Notes: generated from the letters alone by a model not told the origin. A DNA stretch of 64,000 nt from CAVQWT01 sp963717705 (GCA_963717705.1 CAVQWT010000002.1:186001-250000); one strand, 5' to 3'. Positions 36,222-45,752 are shown, counted from the first letter of the stretch. Numbers and translations are program-made.

Positions 36222-37850
36222 ATGGACAAGCCGTTCGCAATCACCCTCGATGTCGGCAGCTCGCTGGCCAACAAGACCGGCAGCTGGCGCACGCTGCGCC
36301 CGGTCTACGTCGACCGCCTGCCTCCGTGCAACCACGCCTGCCCCGCGGGCGAGAACGTCCAGGCCTGGCTGTACCACGCCGAAGGCGGCGACTACGAAGC
36401 CGCATGGCGCTCGCTGACCGAGAACAACCCGCTGCCGGCGATCATGGGCCGCGTCTGCTACCACCCCTGCGAAGGGGCGTGCAATCGCGGCCAGCTCGAC
36501 GAGGCGGTCGGCATCAACGCCGTCGAGCGGTTCCTGGGCGACGAGGCCCTGCGCCGTGGCTGGAAGTTCCCCGCGCCTCCCGCCGAATCGGGCAAGCGCG
36601 TGCTCGTCGTCGGCGCCGGCCCGTCGGGCATCTCCGCCGCCTACCACCTGCGCCGGCTGGGCCACGCGGTGACGATCGTCGAGGCCGGCCCGGTCGCCGG
36701 CGGCATGATGCGCTTCGGCATCCCCAAGTACCGGCTGCCGCGCGACGTGCTCGACGCCGAGGTCCAGCGGATCCTCGACATGGGGGTCAAGCTGGAGCTC
36801 AACCGCAAGGTCGCCGACATCCGCGCCGACATGGCCGCCGGCGGCTACGACGCGGCGTTCCTCGCCGTCGGCGCGCACATCGCCAAGCGCGCGTACATCC
36901 CGGCCGGCGAGGCCGCGCGGATGCTCGACGCCGTTTCGCTGCTGCGCGACATGGAGACCGGCGAGAAGCCGATGCTGGGCCGCCGCGTCGTGGTCTACGG
37001 CGGCGGCAACACCGCGTTCGACGTTGCCCGCACCGCCAAGCGCCTCGGCGCGAGCGAGGCGATCATCGTCTATCGCCGCACGCGCGAGAAGATGCCCGCG
37101 CACGAGTCGGAGCTCGAGGAGGCGCTGCAGGAAGGCGTGCTCGTCAAGTGGCTGTCGACGATCAAGCGGATGGGCGACGAAGGCACGATCACCGTCGAGA
37201 AGATGGCGCTCGACGCCAAGGGTTTCCCGCAGCCGACCGGCGAGTTCGAGACCCTCGAGGCCGATTCGCTGGTGCTGGCGCTGGGGCAGGACGTCGACCT
37301 GTCGCTGCTCGACGGCGTGCCCGGGCTCGAGATCGCCGACGGCGTCGTCAAGGTCGGGCCGAACATGATGACGGGGCACCCCGGCATCTTCGCCGGCGGC
37401 GACATGGTGCCGTCGGAGCGCACGGTGACGGTCGCGGTCGGCCACGGCAAGAAGGCAGCCCGGCACATCGACGCCTGGCTCTCCGGCGCGACCTACACGG
37501 CGCCCGAGAAGCACGAGGCGGCGTCGTTCGACCGGCTCAATCCCTGGTACTACGCCGACGCGCCGAAGACCGTGCGGCCGCTGCTCGACCTCGCGCGCCG
37601 GACGTCGACCTTCGACGAGGTGCAGGGCGGACTCGACGAGACCAACGCGCTGTTCGAGGCGCGCCGCTGCCTGTCCTGCGGCAACTGCTTCGAGTGCGAC
37701 AACTGCTACGGCGTCTGCCCGGACAACGCGGTGAAGAAGCTCGGGCCGGGGCATCGCTACGCGTTCGACTACGACTATTGCAAGGGTTGCGGCATCTGCG
37801 TGTCCGAGTGTCCCTGCGGCGCGATCAAGATGGTGCCGGAGAGCATCTGA
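36222..37850 (+). CDS. GltD-like FAD/NAD(P) oxidoreductase with C-terminal PorD-like 2x[4Fe-4S] domain
   Basis: 542 residues in four blocks. An N-terminal Fe-S helical domain (CNHACPAGENVQ and GRVCYHPCEGACNRGQLDE) comes first. The FAD fold is RVLVVGAGPSGISAAYHLRR near residue 125, and the NAD(P) fold is RRVVVYGGGNTAFDVARTAKR near 265. A C-terminal ferredoxin domain holds CLSCGNCFECDNCYGVCPDNAV and CKGCGICVSECPCGAIKM. The last block is what PorD carries in four-subunit PFORs. I infer that electrons from PorAB pass through it to NAD(P)+, as in NADP-linked 2-oxoacid oxidoreductases of denitrifying aromatic degraders. AAGGAGG lies before the ATG. Confidence 0.85.
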   Translation: MDKPFAITLDVGSSLANKTGSWRTLRPVYVDRLPPCNHACPAGENVQAWLYHAEGGDYEAAWRSLTENNPLPAIMGRVCYHPCEGACNRGQLDEAVGINAVERFLGDEALRRGWKFPAPPAESGKRVLVVGAGPSGISAAYHLRRLGHAVTIVEAGPVAGGMMRFGIPKYRLPRDVLDAEVQRILDMGVKLELNRKVADIRADMAAGGYDAAFLAVGAHIAKRAYIPAGEAARMLDAVSLLRDMETGEKPMLGRRVVVYGGGNTAFDVARTAKRLGASEAIIVYRRTREKMPAHESELEEALQEGVLVKWLSTIKRMGDEGTITVEKMALDAKGFPQPTGEFETLEADSLVLALGQDVDLSLLDGVPGLEIADGVVKVGPNMMTGHPGIFAGGDMVPSERTVTVAVGHGKKAARHIDAWLSGATYTAPEKHEAASFDRLNPWYYADAPKTVRPLLDLARRTSTFDEVQGGLDETNALFEARRCLSCGNCFECDNCYGVCPDNAVKKLGPGHRYAFDYDYCKGCGICVSECPCGAIKMVPESI

Positions 37851-37912
37851 AGCCGCCGCCGGACTGCCGCGCCGATGGCGGGCAGGATCGCCAACACAGG
37901 AGGAAACACCGC

Positions 37913-39586
37913 ATGCCGACCAACAACCCCGCCCGCCCGCAGCCGGACAAGCCGATCCCCGCGTGGTTCCCGCGCGGCGTCACGCTGCTGCGCGAGCCCA
38001 CGCTGAACAAGGGCACGGCGTTCAGCGCCCGCGAGCGCGACGCGCTGGGGCTGCACGGCCTGCTGCCGCCGCGCGTCCTGACGCAGGAGGGGCAGGTCAC
38101 GCGGATCCTCGAGAACTTCCGCCGCCTGACGAGCCCGCTCGACAAGTACATCATGCTCGAGGCGCTGCAGGACCGGAACGAGGCGCTGTTCTACCGGGTC
38201 GTGACCGAGAACCCGGACGAGATGATGCCGATCATCTACACGCCGACGGTCGGGCTCGCCTGCCAGGAATTCGGCCACATCTTCCGGCGTCCGCGCGGCA
38301 TCTTCGTCACCGCGGAAGATAGCGGCAAGGTGGCGCAGGTGCTGCGCAACTGGCCGCAGCGCGACGTCAAGATGATCGTCGTCACCGACGGCGAGCGGAT
38401 CCTCGGGCTGGGCGACCTCGGCGCCAACGGCATGGGCATCCCCATCGGCAAGCTGTCGCTGTACTCGGCCTGCGCCGGCATCGACCCGGCGGCGTGCCTG
38501 CCGGTGATGCTGGACGTCGGCACCAACAACACGACGCTGCAGCAGGACCCGCTGTACCTGGGCCTGCCGCGTCCGCGGCTCACCGGGGCGGCGTACGACG
38601 AGCTCGTCGACGAGTTCATCGAGGCCACGCAGGAGGTCTTTCCCGGCGTGATCGTCCAGTTCGAGGACTTCGCCAACCACAACGCATTCCGGCTGCTGGC
38701 CAAGTACCGCGACCGGATCTGCACGTTCAACGACGACATCCAGGGCACGGCGTCGGTCGCCGTCGCCGGCATCTTCTCGTCGCTGCGCGTCACCGGCAAG
38801 CCGATGTCGGCGCAGACCTTCCTCTGCCTGGGCGCCGGCGAAGCCGCGACCGGCATCTCGGACCTGCTCGTCGCCGCGATGGTCGCCGACGGCCTGCCCG
38901 AGGCCGAGGCGCGCCGGCGCTGCTGGCTGGTCGACTCGAAGGGGCTGGTCGTGAAGAGCCGCGCCGGGCTGGCCGAGCACAAGATTCCGTACGCGCACGA
39001 CCACCCGCCGGTCGCCGACTTTCCCTCGGCGGTCAGGGCGCTCAAGCCCACGGCCATCATCGGCGTCTCCGCGACGGCGAAGACCTTCACCGAGGAGGTC
39101 GTCCGGACGATGGCGGCGAACAACGAGCGGCCGATCATCTTCGCGCTGTCGAACCCGACGTCGAAGACCGAGTGCCTGCCGACCGAGGCCTACGAGTGGA
39201 GCGAGGGCCGCGCGCTGTATGCGTCCGGCAGCCCGTTCGACCCGTTCACCTTCAAGGGCAGGCGCTACGTCACGCGGCAGGGCAACAATTCGTACATCTT
39301 CCCCGGCGTGGGCCTGGGCGCCATCGCCGTTCGCGCCACCCGCGTCACCGACGCGATGTTCATGGCGGCGGCGCGCACGCTGGCGTCGACGGTGACCGAG
39401 GCCGACCTCGCGCAGGGCAGCCTCTATCCTCCGCTCGCGGATGTCCGCAGGGTTTCCGCGCACATCGGCGTGGCCGTGGCGGAAGTGGCGTTCGCGGAGG
39501 GCCTGGCCAGGGTCGAGCGTCCTGCAGACCTGCTCGACTTCGTCCAGGGCCACATGTACGACCCGCGCTACCCGACGTACTCGTAG
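37913..39586 (+). CDS. maeA: Malic enzyme, NAD-type large form
   Basis: 557 residues, the size of the eukaryotic-like MaeA class. Motifs: PIIYTPTVGLACQEFGHIF, VTDGERILGLGDLGANGMGI, the metal/malate site VQFEDFANHNAFRLL, FNDDIQGTASVAVAG and the NAD fold FLCLGAGEAATGI. IIFALSNPTSKTECLP and GNNSYIFPGVGLGA close it. It decarboxylates malate to pyruvate with NAD(P)H. AGGAGG stands eight bases before the ATG, and it is 62 bases after the flavoprotein gene. This links C4 acids to the PFOR just upstream. Confidence 0.92.
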   Translation: MPTNNPARPQPDKPIPAWFPRGVTLLREPTLNKGTAFSARERDALGLHGLLPPRVLTQEGQVTRILENFRRLTSPLDKYIMLEALQDRNEALFYRVVTENPDEMMPIIYTPTVGLACQEFGHIFRRPRGIFVTAEDSGKVAQVLRNWPQRDVKMIVVTDGERILGLGDLGANGMGIPIGKLSLYSACAGIDPAACLPVMLDVGTNNTTLQQDPLYLGLPRPRLTGAAYDELVDEFIEATQEVFPGVIVQFEDFANHNAFRLLAKYRDRICTFNDDIQGTASVAVAGIFSSLRVTGKPMSAQTFLCLGAGEAATGISDLLVAAMVADGLPEAEARRRCWLVDSKGLVVKSRAGLAEHKIPYAHDHPPVADFPSAVRALKPTAIIGVSATAKTFTEEVVRTMAANNERPIIFALSNPTSKTECLPTEAYEWSEGRALYASGSPFDPFTFKGRRYVTRQGNNSYIFPGVGLGAIAVRATRVTDAMFMAAARTLASTVTEADLAQGSLYPPLADVRRVSAHIGVAVAEVAFAEGLARVERPADLLDFVQGHMYDPRYPTYS

Positions 39587-39914
39587 CGCCCGCCGCGGCA
39601 ATTCCCTGCCGCCCCCTCTGCCGCCCCCCTGCCGCGACGTCGGCCCGCGGGGGCGTGCCGGCGCGCGGCCGCGAGTCGCGCGCGAAGTTGCCGGCCAACG
39701 GCACCAACGTTGACGTGCGTCAAAGGGTCCCGGGGCCCGATGCGGAAGGATGTGCGGACACAAGAGAGGGCTACCTCCCCGGCGCGGCGAAGAAGTGCGC
39801 GCCGGCGACCGCCCCCCCCACCGAGGACCGTCGCCCCTCCCGAGAAACGTCGCCGCTGCATCCCGGCACGCGCCACGCAATCCCCTCCGCCGAGCGAGCG
39901 TTCCCACCCGCGCC
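39587..39914. other. 328-base region before nuoA
   Basis: No credible gene. It starts with a small hairpin (GCGGCA 39595-39600, TGCCGC 39607-39612) that may end the por-maeA transcript, then C-rich sequence, then an FNR-type palindrome at 39710-39723. No clear -35/-10 pair was recognised. Confidence 0.45.
39710..39723. promoter_or_regulatory. FNR-type palindrome upstream of the nuo operon
   Basis: TTGAC-GTGC-GTCAA, a perfect half-site inverted repeat 191 bases before nuoA. The same half-sites as in front of frdC and porC. Confidence 0.55.
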
Positions 39915-40280
39915 ATGAGCCCCTACGTCGTATTCCTCCTGTACATGATGGCGATCCTCGGCTTCGTCGCGACGATGCTGGTGCTCAACGCCGTCCTGGG
40001 GCCGAAGCCGGCGATGACCGCCGCCAAGCTCGAGCCGTTCGAGTGCGGCGCGACGCCGGTGGACCGGCGCAACGTCAAGGCGGTCCCGATCAAGTACTAC
40101 GCGGTCGCGATCGTCTTCATCCTGTTCGACCTCGAGACCGTGTTCCTGTTCATCTGGGCGCTGGGCGCACAGCCGCTGAACGGATTCATGCTCGCGACCT
40201 TCGGGCTGTTCGTCTTCCTGCTGGTGCTGATCATGCTCTACGTCTACAAGATGAAGCTGATCGAAGGCGTGGCGGAATGA
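39915..40280 (+). CDS. nuoA: NADH-quinone oxidoreductase subunit A
   Basis: 121 residues, three membrane helices. FECGATPVDRRNVKAVPIKYY forms the conserved loop with its Cys near the quinone cavity, and FILFDLETVFLFIWAL is the second-helix signature with acidic residues. It lies in the membrane arm of complex I. No strong Shine-Dalgarno is visible. Its stop overlaps the nuoB start (ATGA). First gene of a 13-gene operon. Confidence 0.93.
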   Translation: MSPYVVFLLYMMAILGFVATMLVLNAVLGPKPAMTAAKLEPFECGATPVDRRNVKAVPIKYYAVAIVFILFDLETVFLFIWALGAQPLNGFMLATFGLFVFLLVLIMLYVYKMKLIEGVAE

Positions 40281-40801
40281 CCGCGGCAGCCAGAACGATT
40301 CCCATCGTTCCCGCCGGCGGGTCCAAGTCGGCGGCGTTCGAGTACCTGACGACCAAGAAGGACGAGCTCGTCGGCTGGGCGCGAAAGTTCTCGCTGTTCC
40401 CGTACCCGTTCGTCACCGCGTGCTGCGCCATGGAGTTCATGGCGGTGAGCTCCACGCCCTACGACACCGACCGCTTCGGCGCCGCGCTGCCGCGCTTCTC
40501 GCCGCGCCAGGCGGACCTGCTGATGGTCGTCGGCACGATCAATCACAAGCAGGCGCCGGTGCTGCTCAAGGTCTACGAGCAGATGTGCGAACCGAAGTGG
40601 GTGATGGCCTTCGGCGCCTGCGCCACCAGCGGCGGCTTCTACCAGAACTACGCGGCCGTCGCCGGGATCGACCGCATCCTGCCCGTCGACGTCTACGTGC
40701 CCGGCTGCCCGCCGCGGCCGGAGACCGTGATCGACGCGATCATGCAGCTGCAGGACCGGATCGCCCGCGACCGGCACCCGATCATCACGCGTGACTTCTG
40801 A
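40277..40801 (+). CDS. nuoB: NADH-quinone oxidoreductase subunit B
   Basis: 174 residues. The N2 [4Fe-4S] ligands are the adjacent Cys pair in FVTACCAMEF, one in FGACATSGG and one in VPGCPPRPE. N2 is the last cluster before quinone. The overlap with nuoA is four bases and with the predicted nuoCD start eleven bases. Confidence 0.95.
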   Translation: MTAAARTIPIVPAGGSKSAAFEYLTTKKDELVGWARKFSLFPYPFVTACCAMEFMAVSSTPYDTDRFGAALPRFSPRQADLLMVVGTINHKQAPVLLKVYEQMCEPKWVMAFGACATSGGFYQNYAAVAGIDRILPVDVYVPGCPPRPETVIDAIMQLQDRIARDRHPIITRDF

Positions 40802-42524
40802 CGTGGCCGACAGCCTCCAGGACCGGATCGCGGTGCGCCTGGCGGCGCACGGGGCGACGCCTGCCGGCGCACTGCCCGCGGTGGACGGCGTGCTGTCGCT
40901 GGCGCTGCCGCCGGAATCGGTGCTGGCAGCCGCGCAGGCGCTCAAGGGCGAGCTCGGCTTCGACCTGCTGCTCGACGTGACCGCGGTCGACTGGCTCGGC
41001 CAGGCCCCGCGCTTCGAGGTCGTCTGGCACTTCTGGTCGACGACGCAGCACCTGCGCGTGCGGCTGAAGACGCGCGTCGGCGCCGACGACCCGGCCGTCG
41101 ACTCGTTCTGCCGGCTCTACGGCTCGGCGGGGCTGATGGAGCGCGAGTGCCACGAGATGTACGGCATCGGCTTCCGCGGCAACGACGACCTGCGGCCGAT
41201 CCTGCTGTACGAGGGCTTCGTCGGCCACCCGCTGCGCAAGGACTACCCGAAGGACCGCGAGCAGCCGCTGGTGCCGTACCGCGCGTCGCGCGACGCGCCG
41301 GCGCCGTCGGCCGAGGGCCTGCCGAACCCGATCCGCCCGGCGTTCACGTCGTCGTCGCGCGAGGACACGGTGATCGTCAACATCGGCCCGTCGCACCCGG
41401 CGACGCACGGCACCATCCAGATCGTCGCCGAGCTCGACGGCGAGAAGGTCGTGCGGACCGACGTCCACTGCGGCTACCTGCACCGCGGCTTCGAAAAGGA
41501 GTGCGAGGACCACACCTGGCACAACCTGATTCCCTACGTCGACCGCCTCAACTACTGCTCGGCGCTGATCAACGACTTCGCCTGGTGCGACGCGGTCGAG
41601 CGGATGATGGGCATCGAGATCACGCCGCGCTGCCGCTACCTGCGCACGCTGCTGTCGGAATACTCGCGCGTCGCCGACCACCTGACCTGCATCGCCGCCT
41701 CGCTGATGGAGCTGGGCGCGATGACCGCGTTCCTGTACCTGGTCACGATCCGCGACTACATCTACGAGCATCTCGCCGACCTCACCGGCGCGCGCGTCAC
41801 CTACTCGTTCGGGCGCATCGGCGGCCTTGCCCGCGACCTGCCCGACGGCTGGCTCGACCGGCTGGCGGTGATCCTCGGCCAGTTCGACACCTTCGTCGAC
41901 CGCGTGCACGGGCTCGTCGACCGCAACCGCATCTTCATCGACCGCATGCGCGACGTCGGCGTGATGTCGCAGGCCGACGCCATCGACTGGGGCTACACCG
42001 GCCCGATCCTGCGCTCGACCGGCGCCCCGCGCGATCTGCGCAAGGACGCGCCGTACCTCGCCTACGCCGAGCTCGACTTCGACGTGCCGGTCGGCATCAA
42101 AGGCGACAACTACGACCGCTACTACGTCCGCATGCGCGAGATGGACGAGTCGATCGACATGATCCGCCAGATCGTCGCGATGCTGCCGGCGGGGCCGGTC
42201 AACGTCGACGACCGCCGCTGCACCTTCCCCGACAAGGCGCTGGTGTACGGGGAGATCGAGTCGCTGATCAATCACTTCAAGCTGGTGATGGACGGGCCGG
42301 TGGTTCCCGCCGGCGACGCCTACACCGCGCACGAGGGCGCCAACGGGGAGCTCGGTTTCTACGCCGTCAGCACCGGCACCGGCATCCCGTACAAGGTGCA
42401 CGTGCGCGCGCCCAGCTTCGTGCACATGGGCGGCGTGCACCGCCTGCTCGACGGCTATCAGCTCGCCGACATCATTCCCACGTTCGGGTCGATCAACATG
42501 ATCGGCGGCGAGTGTGACAGATGA
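40791..42524 (+). CDS. nuoCD: NADH-quinone oxidoreductase fused subunit C/D
   Basis: 577 residues. Residues about 1-180 are the 30-kDa NuoC domain (DVTAVDWLGQAPRFEVVWHF, ERECHEMYGIGF, LRKDYPK). From about residue 190 it is the 49-kDa NuoD domain (NIGPSHPATHGTIQIVAELDGE, the H-CGYLHRGFEK stretch, YVDRLNYCSALIND, and the C-terminal GGECDR). NuoD lines the quinone site with NuoB. Fusion is known in enterobacteria and several other groups, while many Betaproteobacteria keep separate genes. GTG at 40791 is the longer start; GTG at 40803 is an alternative just after nuoB. Confidence 0.93.
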   Translation: MTSDVADSLQDRIAVRLAAHGATPAGALPAVDGVLSLALPPESVLAAAQALKGELGFDLLLDVTAVDWLGQAPRFEVVWHFWSTTQHLRVRLKTRVGADDPAVDSFCRLYGSAGLMERECHEMYGIGFRGNDDLRPILLYEGFVGHPLRKDYPKDREQPLVPYRASRDAPAPSAEGLPNPIRPAFTSSSREDTVIVNIGPSHPATHGTIQIVAELDGEKVVRTDVHCGYLHRGFEKECEDHTWHNLIPYVDRLNYCSALINDFAWCDAVERMMGIEITPRCRYLRTLLSEYSRVADHLTCIAASLMELGAMTAFLYLVTIRDYIYEHLADLTGARVTYSFGRIGGLARDLPDGWLDRLAVILGQFDTFVDRVHGLVDRNRIFIDRMRDVGVMSQADAIDWGYTGPILRSTGAPRDLRKDAPYLAYAELDFDVPVGIKGDNYDRYYVRMREMDESIDMIRQIVAMLPAGPVNVDDRRCTFPDKALVYGEIESLINHFKLVMDGPVVPAGDAYTAHEGANGELGFYAVSTGTGIPYKVHVRAPSFVHMGGVHRLLDGYQLADIIPTFGSINMIGGECDR

Positions 42525-42537
42525 GCGATCGTGCGCA

Positions 42538-43020
42538 ATGAGCGATGACCGATCGATGAAGCACCTGATCCCCGAATTCGAGCAGTGGAAGAAGCGCTAC
42601 CCGGCGGGCTTCGAGTCGTCGCTGGTGCTGCCCTGCCTGCGCCGGATCCAGGAGGACCGCGGGTACGTCGCCGACAGCGACATCGAGGAGCTGATCGCGT
42701 ACCTCGGCGTCGCCCGGATCCAGGTCGAGGAGGTGCTGTCGTACTACACGCAGCTGCGCCGTCGCCCGATCGGGCGCTGGCACCTGCAGGCCTGCCGCAA
42801 CGTCACCTGCTCGATGCGCGGCGCCGAGCGCGTCGTCGACCACCTGTCGAAGCGACTGGGTGTCGCCCCCGGCGGCACGACGCCGGACGGCCGCTTCACG
42901 CTGACGGTGGTCGAGTGCCTGGGGTCCTGCGGCACCGCGCCGGTCGTCATGGTCAACGACGCGTACCACGAGAACATGAGCACCGATCGGCTCGACGCGC
43001 TGATCGAGGGGCTGGACTGA
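42538..43020 (+). CDS. nuoE: NADH-quinone oxidoreductase subunit E
   Basis: 160 residues, thioredoxin-fold 24-kDa subunit. The N1a [2Fe-2S] ligands are CRNVTC and CLGSC. The helical N-terminus (LRRIQEDRGYVADSDIEELIAYLGV) is normal. The start is uncertain: GTG 42514 overlaps nuoCD, ATG 42538 follows its stop, and ATG 42556 gives MKHLIPEFEQ. I chose 42538 as the first ATG after the stop. It ends two bases before nuoF. Confidence 0.92.
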   Translation: MSDDRSMKHLIPEFEQWKKRYPAGFESSLVLPCLRRIQEDRGYVADSDIEELIAYLGVARIQVEEVLSYYTQLRRRPIGRWHLQACRNVTCSMRGAERVVDHLSKRLGVAPGGTTPDGRFTLTVVECLGSCGTAPVVMVNDAYHENMSTDRLDALIEGLD

Positions 43021-43021
43021 C

Positions 43022-44317
43022 ATGCCCGGCACCCAGCTCATCATGAACTTCCCGGTCACGGCCACGTCGCACACGCTGGCCGACTACCGGGCGCGCGGCG
43101 GCTACGAGACGCTGCGCCGGGTGCTGACGTCGATGACGCCGACCGAGGTGACCAAGGAAGTGACCGCGTCCGGCCTGCTGGGCCACGGCGGCGCCGCGTT
43201 CCCGGTCGGCCGCAAATGGGCGGTGGTGAAGCTCGACGACGGCCAGCCGCACTACCTGTGCGCCAACGCCGACGAGGGCGAGCCCGGCACCTTCAAGGAC
43301 CGCTGGATCCTCGAGCACGCGCCGCACCTGCTGATCGAGTCGATGTTGATCGCCTCGTTCGCGCTGCAGGTCCGCAACGCGTTCGTCTACATCCGCGGCG
43401 AGTTCGACCTGCCGTACCGGCGGCTGGACGCGGCGATCGAGGAAGCCTACGCCGCCGGCCTGCTGGGCGAGCGCATCCTGGGCGAAGACTTCGCCTGCGA
43501 CCTCGTCATCTACCGCGGCGCGGGCTCGTACGTCTGCGGCGAGGCCTCGGGGCTGATCACGTCGATCGAGGGCCGCAAGCCGTACCCGCGCAACCGCCCG
43601 CCGCGGCTCACCGTCCGCGGGCTGTACCAGCGCCCGACCGTCATCAACAACGTCGAGACGCTGTCCAACGTCACCGGCATCATCGCGCACGGCGCCGAGG
43701 CGTTCCGCAAGGTCGGCACGGCCAAGAGCCCGGGCACGCAGCTGGTGTCGATCTCCGGTCACCTCGTCCGCCCCGGCGTGTACGAGGTGGAGTACGGCTA
43801 CCCGCTGGCGAAGTTCATCTACGAGGACTGCGGCGGCGTCCCCGGCGGCCGCGCAGTCAAGTGCATCGTTCCCGGCGGCATCTCGACCAAGGTGCTCACC
43901 GGACCCGAGCTCGCCCCGCTCACCTACGACCACGCGTCGTTCGCCGGCGCCGGCTCCTCGCTTGGTTCGGGCGGGATGATCGTGATCGGCGAAGGCACCT
44001 GCATGGTGCGGCTGCTGCAGGTCGCGCTGCGCTTCTACCACCACGAATCCTGCGGCCAGTGCACGCCCTGCCGCGAGGGGATGGGCTGGATGCACCGGAT
44101 CATCGACCGCATCGTCGCCGGCGAAGGACGCCCCGAGGACATCGACCGCCTGGTCGCCATCTCGCGCGCCAACGACGGGACGACGATCTGCGGCATGGGC
44201 GACGCCGCCGGCTACGCGACCATCGGCATCATCGACAAGTTCCGCGACGAGTTCGAGTACTGGATCGAGCACAAGCGGTCGAAGTGCGACGGCGTGCTCG
44301 AGGTCGGCCATGCCTGA
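43022..44317 (+). CDS. nuoF: NADH-quinone oxidoreductase subunit F
   Basis: 431 residues. NADH/FMN site segments are GLLGHGGAAFPVGRKW and ANADEGEPGTFKDR, with YRGAGSYVCGEASGLITSIEG. The N3 [4Fe-4S] ligands lie in ESCGQCTPCREG and TICGMGDAA. It is the entry point for electrons from NADH. The glycine loop reads GHGGAAFP instead of the more common GRGGAGFP. It overlaps nuoG by eight bases. Confidence 0.95.
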   Translation: MPGTQLIMNFPVTATSHTLADYRARGGYETLRRVLTSMTPTEVTKEVTASGLLGHGGAAFPVGRKWAVVKLDDGQPHYLCANADEGEPGTFKDRWILEHAPHLLIESMLIASFALQVRNAFVYIRGEFDLPYRRLDAAIEEAYAAGLLGERILGEDFACDLVIYRGAGSYVCGEASGLITSIEGRKPYPRNRPPRLTVRGLYQRPTVINNVETLSNVTGIIAHGAEAFRKVGTAKSPGTQLVSISGHLVRPGVYEVEYGYPLAKFIYEDCGGVPGGRAVKCIVPGGISTKVLTGPELAPLTYDHASFAGAGSSLGSGGMIVIGEGTCMVRLLQVALRFYHHESCGQCTPCREGMGWMHRIIDRIVAGEGRPEDIDRLVAISRANDGTTICGMGDAAGYATIGIIDKFRDEFEYWIEHKRSKCDGVLEVGHA

Positions 44318-45752
44318 GATCTTCATCAACGGCCGGGCGATCATGGCCGAGGACGGCCAGACCGTGCTGGAGGCGGCGCGGGCGCACGGCATCTTCATCC
44401 CGTACTTCTGCTGGCATCCGTCGCTGTCGATCGCCGGCAACTGCCGCATCTGCGTCGTCGAGGTCGAGGACCCGAAGGGCGGCGGCTGGATGGAGATCGC
44501 CTGCAACATGCCGGTCACCCCGGGCATGCGGGTCAACACCGACTCCGAGCCGGTGCGCGCGCGGCGCAGGCAGACGATGGAGCTGATCACGCTCAACCAC
44601 CCGGTGGACTGCGGCGTCTGCGACAAGGCCGGCGAGTGCATGCTGCAGGATCACCACTACGCGTACAACGGCGCGCCGTCGGCGTCGCGCGACCCGAAGG
44701 TGACGGCGACCAAGTTCTACCCGCTGTCCGAGCGGATCACGCTCGACAACGAGCGCTGCATCATGTGCTCGCGCTGCGTGCGCTTCACCCGCGAGGTGTC
44801 GCGGTCGAACGGACTCGGCATCGAGTCGCGCGGCGATCATTCGCTGATCCGGCCCTCGGGCGACGGCGCTTTCGGGCGCGACGCGTACTCCGACAACGTC
44901 GTCGACCTCTGCCCGGTCGGCGCGCTGCTGTCGAAGTCGTTCCAGTACAAGGCCCGGGTCTGGTACCTGAAGCCGACGGCGTCGGTGTGCCCGGGCTGCG
45001 AACGCGGCTGCACCGTGCAGCTCTGGCACCGCCGCGCCGAGTGGAAGCTCCACCGCCTCGACGCGAAGGCCAACGCGTCGATCGACCGCGTCACGCCGCT
45101 GGAGAATGCCGCGGTGAACGGCCCGTGGATCTGCAACAAGGGCCGCGACCTCGCGCAGACGTTCGGCCGCGCGCGCGCCGAGCGCCCGTTGCTCAAGGGC
45201 CGGCCCGCGACCGCGGCCGAGGCGATCGAGAACGCGCGGCGCCTGATCGCAGCCGCGCGCAAGCCAGTCGCGCTGGTGTCGAGCTGGGGCAGCAACGAGG
45301 AGCTGGCCGCGTTCAAGGCGGCGCTCGCGGGCCGCGTCACGGCGCTGGTCAAGACCGACTGCCGGCCGGAGCCGGGCGAGATCGTCGCCGACGCCCTGCT
45401 GATCCGCGCGGACAAGAACCCGAACACCGCCGGCGCCCGTGCGCTGTTCGGCGCCGCGCCAGCGGTAGTCCCGGCCGACGCCGACCTCGTCCTCGTCTGG
45501 GGCGAAGGCGCCGACTTCGGCGCGATCCCCGCCGGAGCGAAGATCGTGTTCCTCAACGCCTGGCTCGCGCCCGAGAACGGCCACGCCGACGTCTTCCTGC
45601 CGCTGTCGATCCAGACCGAGCGTGCCGGCCACTACACCAACTTCGAGGGCACGATCAGCGCGTTCGAGCCCTGCTTCGCGCGGCCTGAGCACGCGCTCGA
45701 CGCGGCGGCCTTGTTCGCCGCGCTGGCCGTGCAGACGGAGGCCGTCGCATGA
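44310..45752 (+). CDS. nuoG: NADH-quinone oxidoreductase subunit G, short form
   Basis: 480 residues, clearly shorter than the usual 680-900. Clusters are recognisable: N1b (FCWHPSLSIAGNCRIC with a downstream Cys), the His/Cys N5 site in HPVDCGVCDKAGECMLQDHH, N4 in RCIMCSRCVRFTRE with DLCPVGALL, and an N7-like CPGCERGC with a later Cys in WICNKGRD. Only a remnant of the molybdopterin-like domain follows (about 300-480). The off-pathway N7 motif is kept in E. coli and Thermus but lost in many groups. The stop overlaps nuoH (ATGA). Confidence 0.92.
   Translation: MPEIFINGRAIMAEDGQTVLEAARAHGIFIPYFCWHPSLSIAGNCRICVVEVEDPKGGGWMEIACNMPVTPGMRVNTDSEPVRARRRQTMELITLNHPVDCGVCDKAGECMLQDHHYAYNGAPSASRDPKVTATKFYPLSERITLDNERCIMCSRCVRFTREVSRSNGLGIESRGDHSLIRPSGDGAFGRDAYSDNVVDLCPVGALLSKSFQYKARVWYLKPTASVCPGCERGCTVQLWHRRAEWKLHRLDAKANASIDRVTPLENAAVNGPWICNKGRDLAQTFGRARAERPLLKGRPATAAEAIENARRLIAAARKPVALVSSWGSNEELAAFKAALAGRVTALVKTDCRPEPGEIVADALLIRADKNPNTAGARALFGAAPAVVPADADLVLVWGEGADFGAIPAGAKIVFLNAWLAPENGHADVFLPLSIQTERAGHYTNFEGTISAFEPCFARPEHALDAAALFAALAVQTEAVA

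Noticed and set aside
39710..40276. An open frame reaching upstream of nuoB through nuoA
   Set aside because: Only the part from the ATG at 40277 matches NuoB; the upstream part is a shadow of nuoA.
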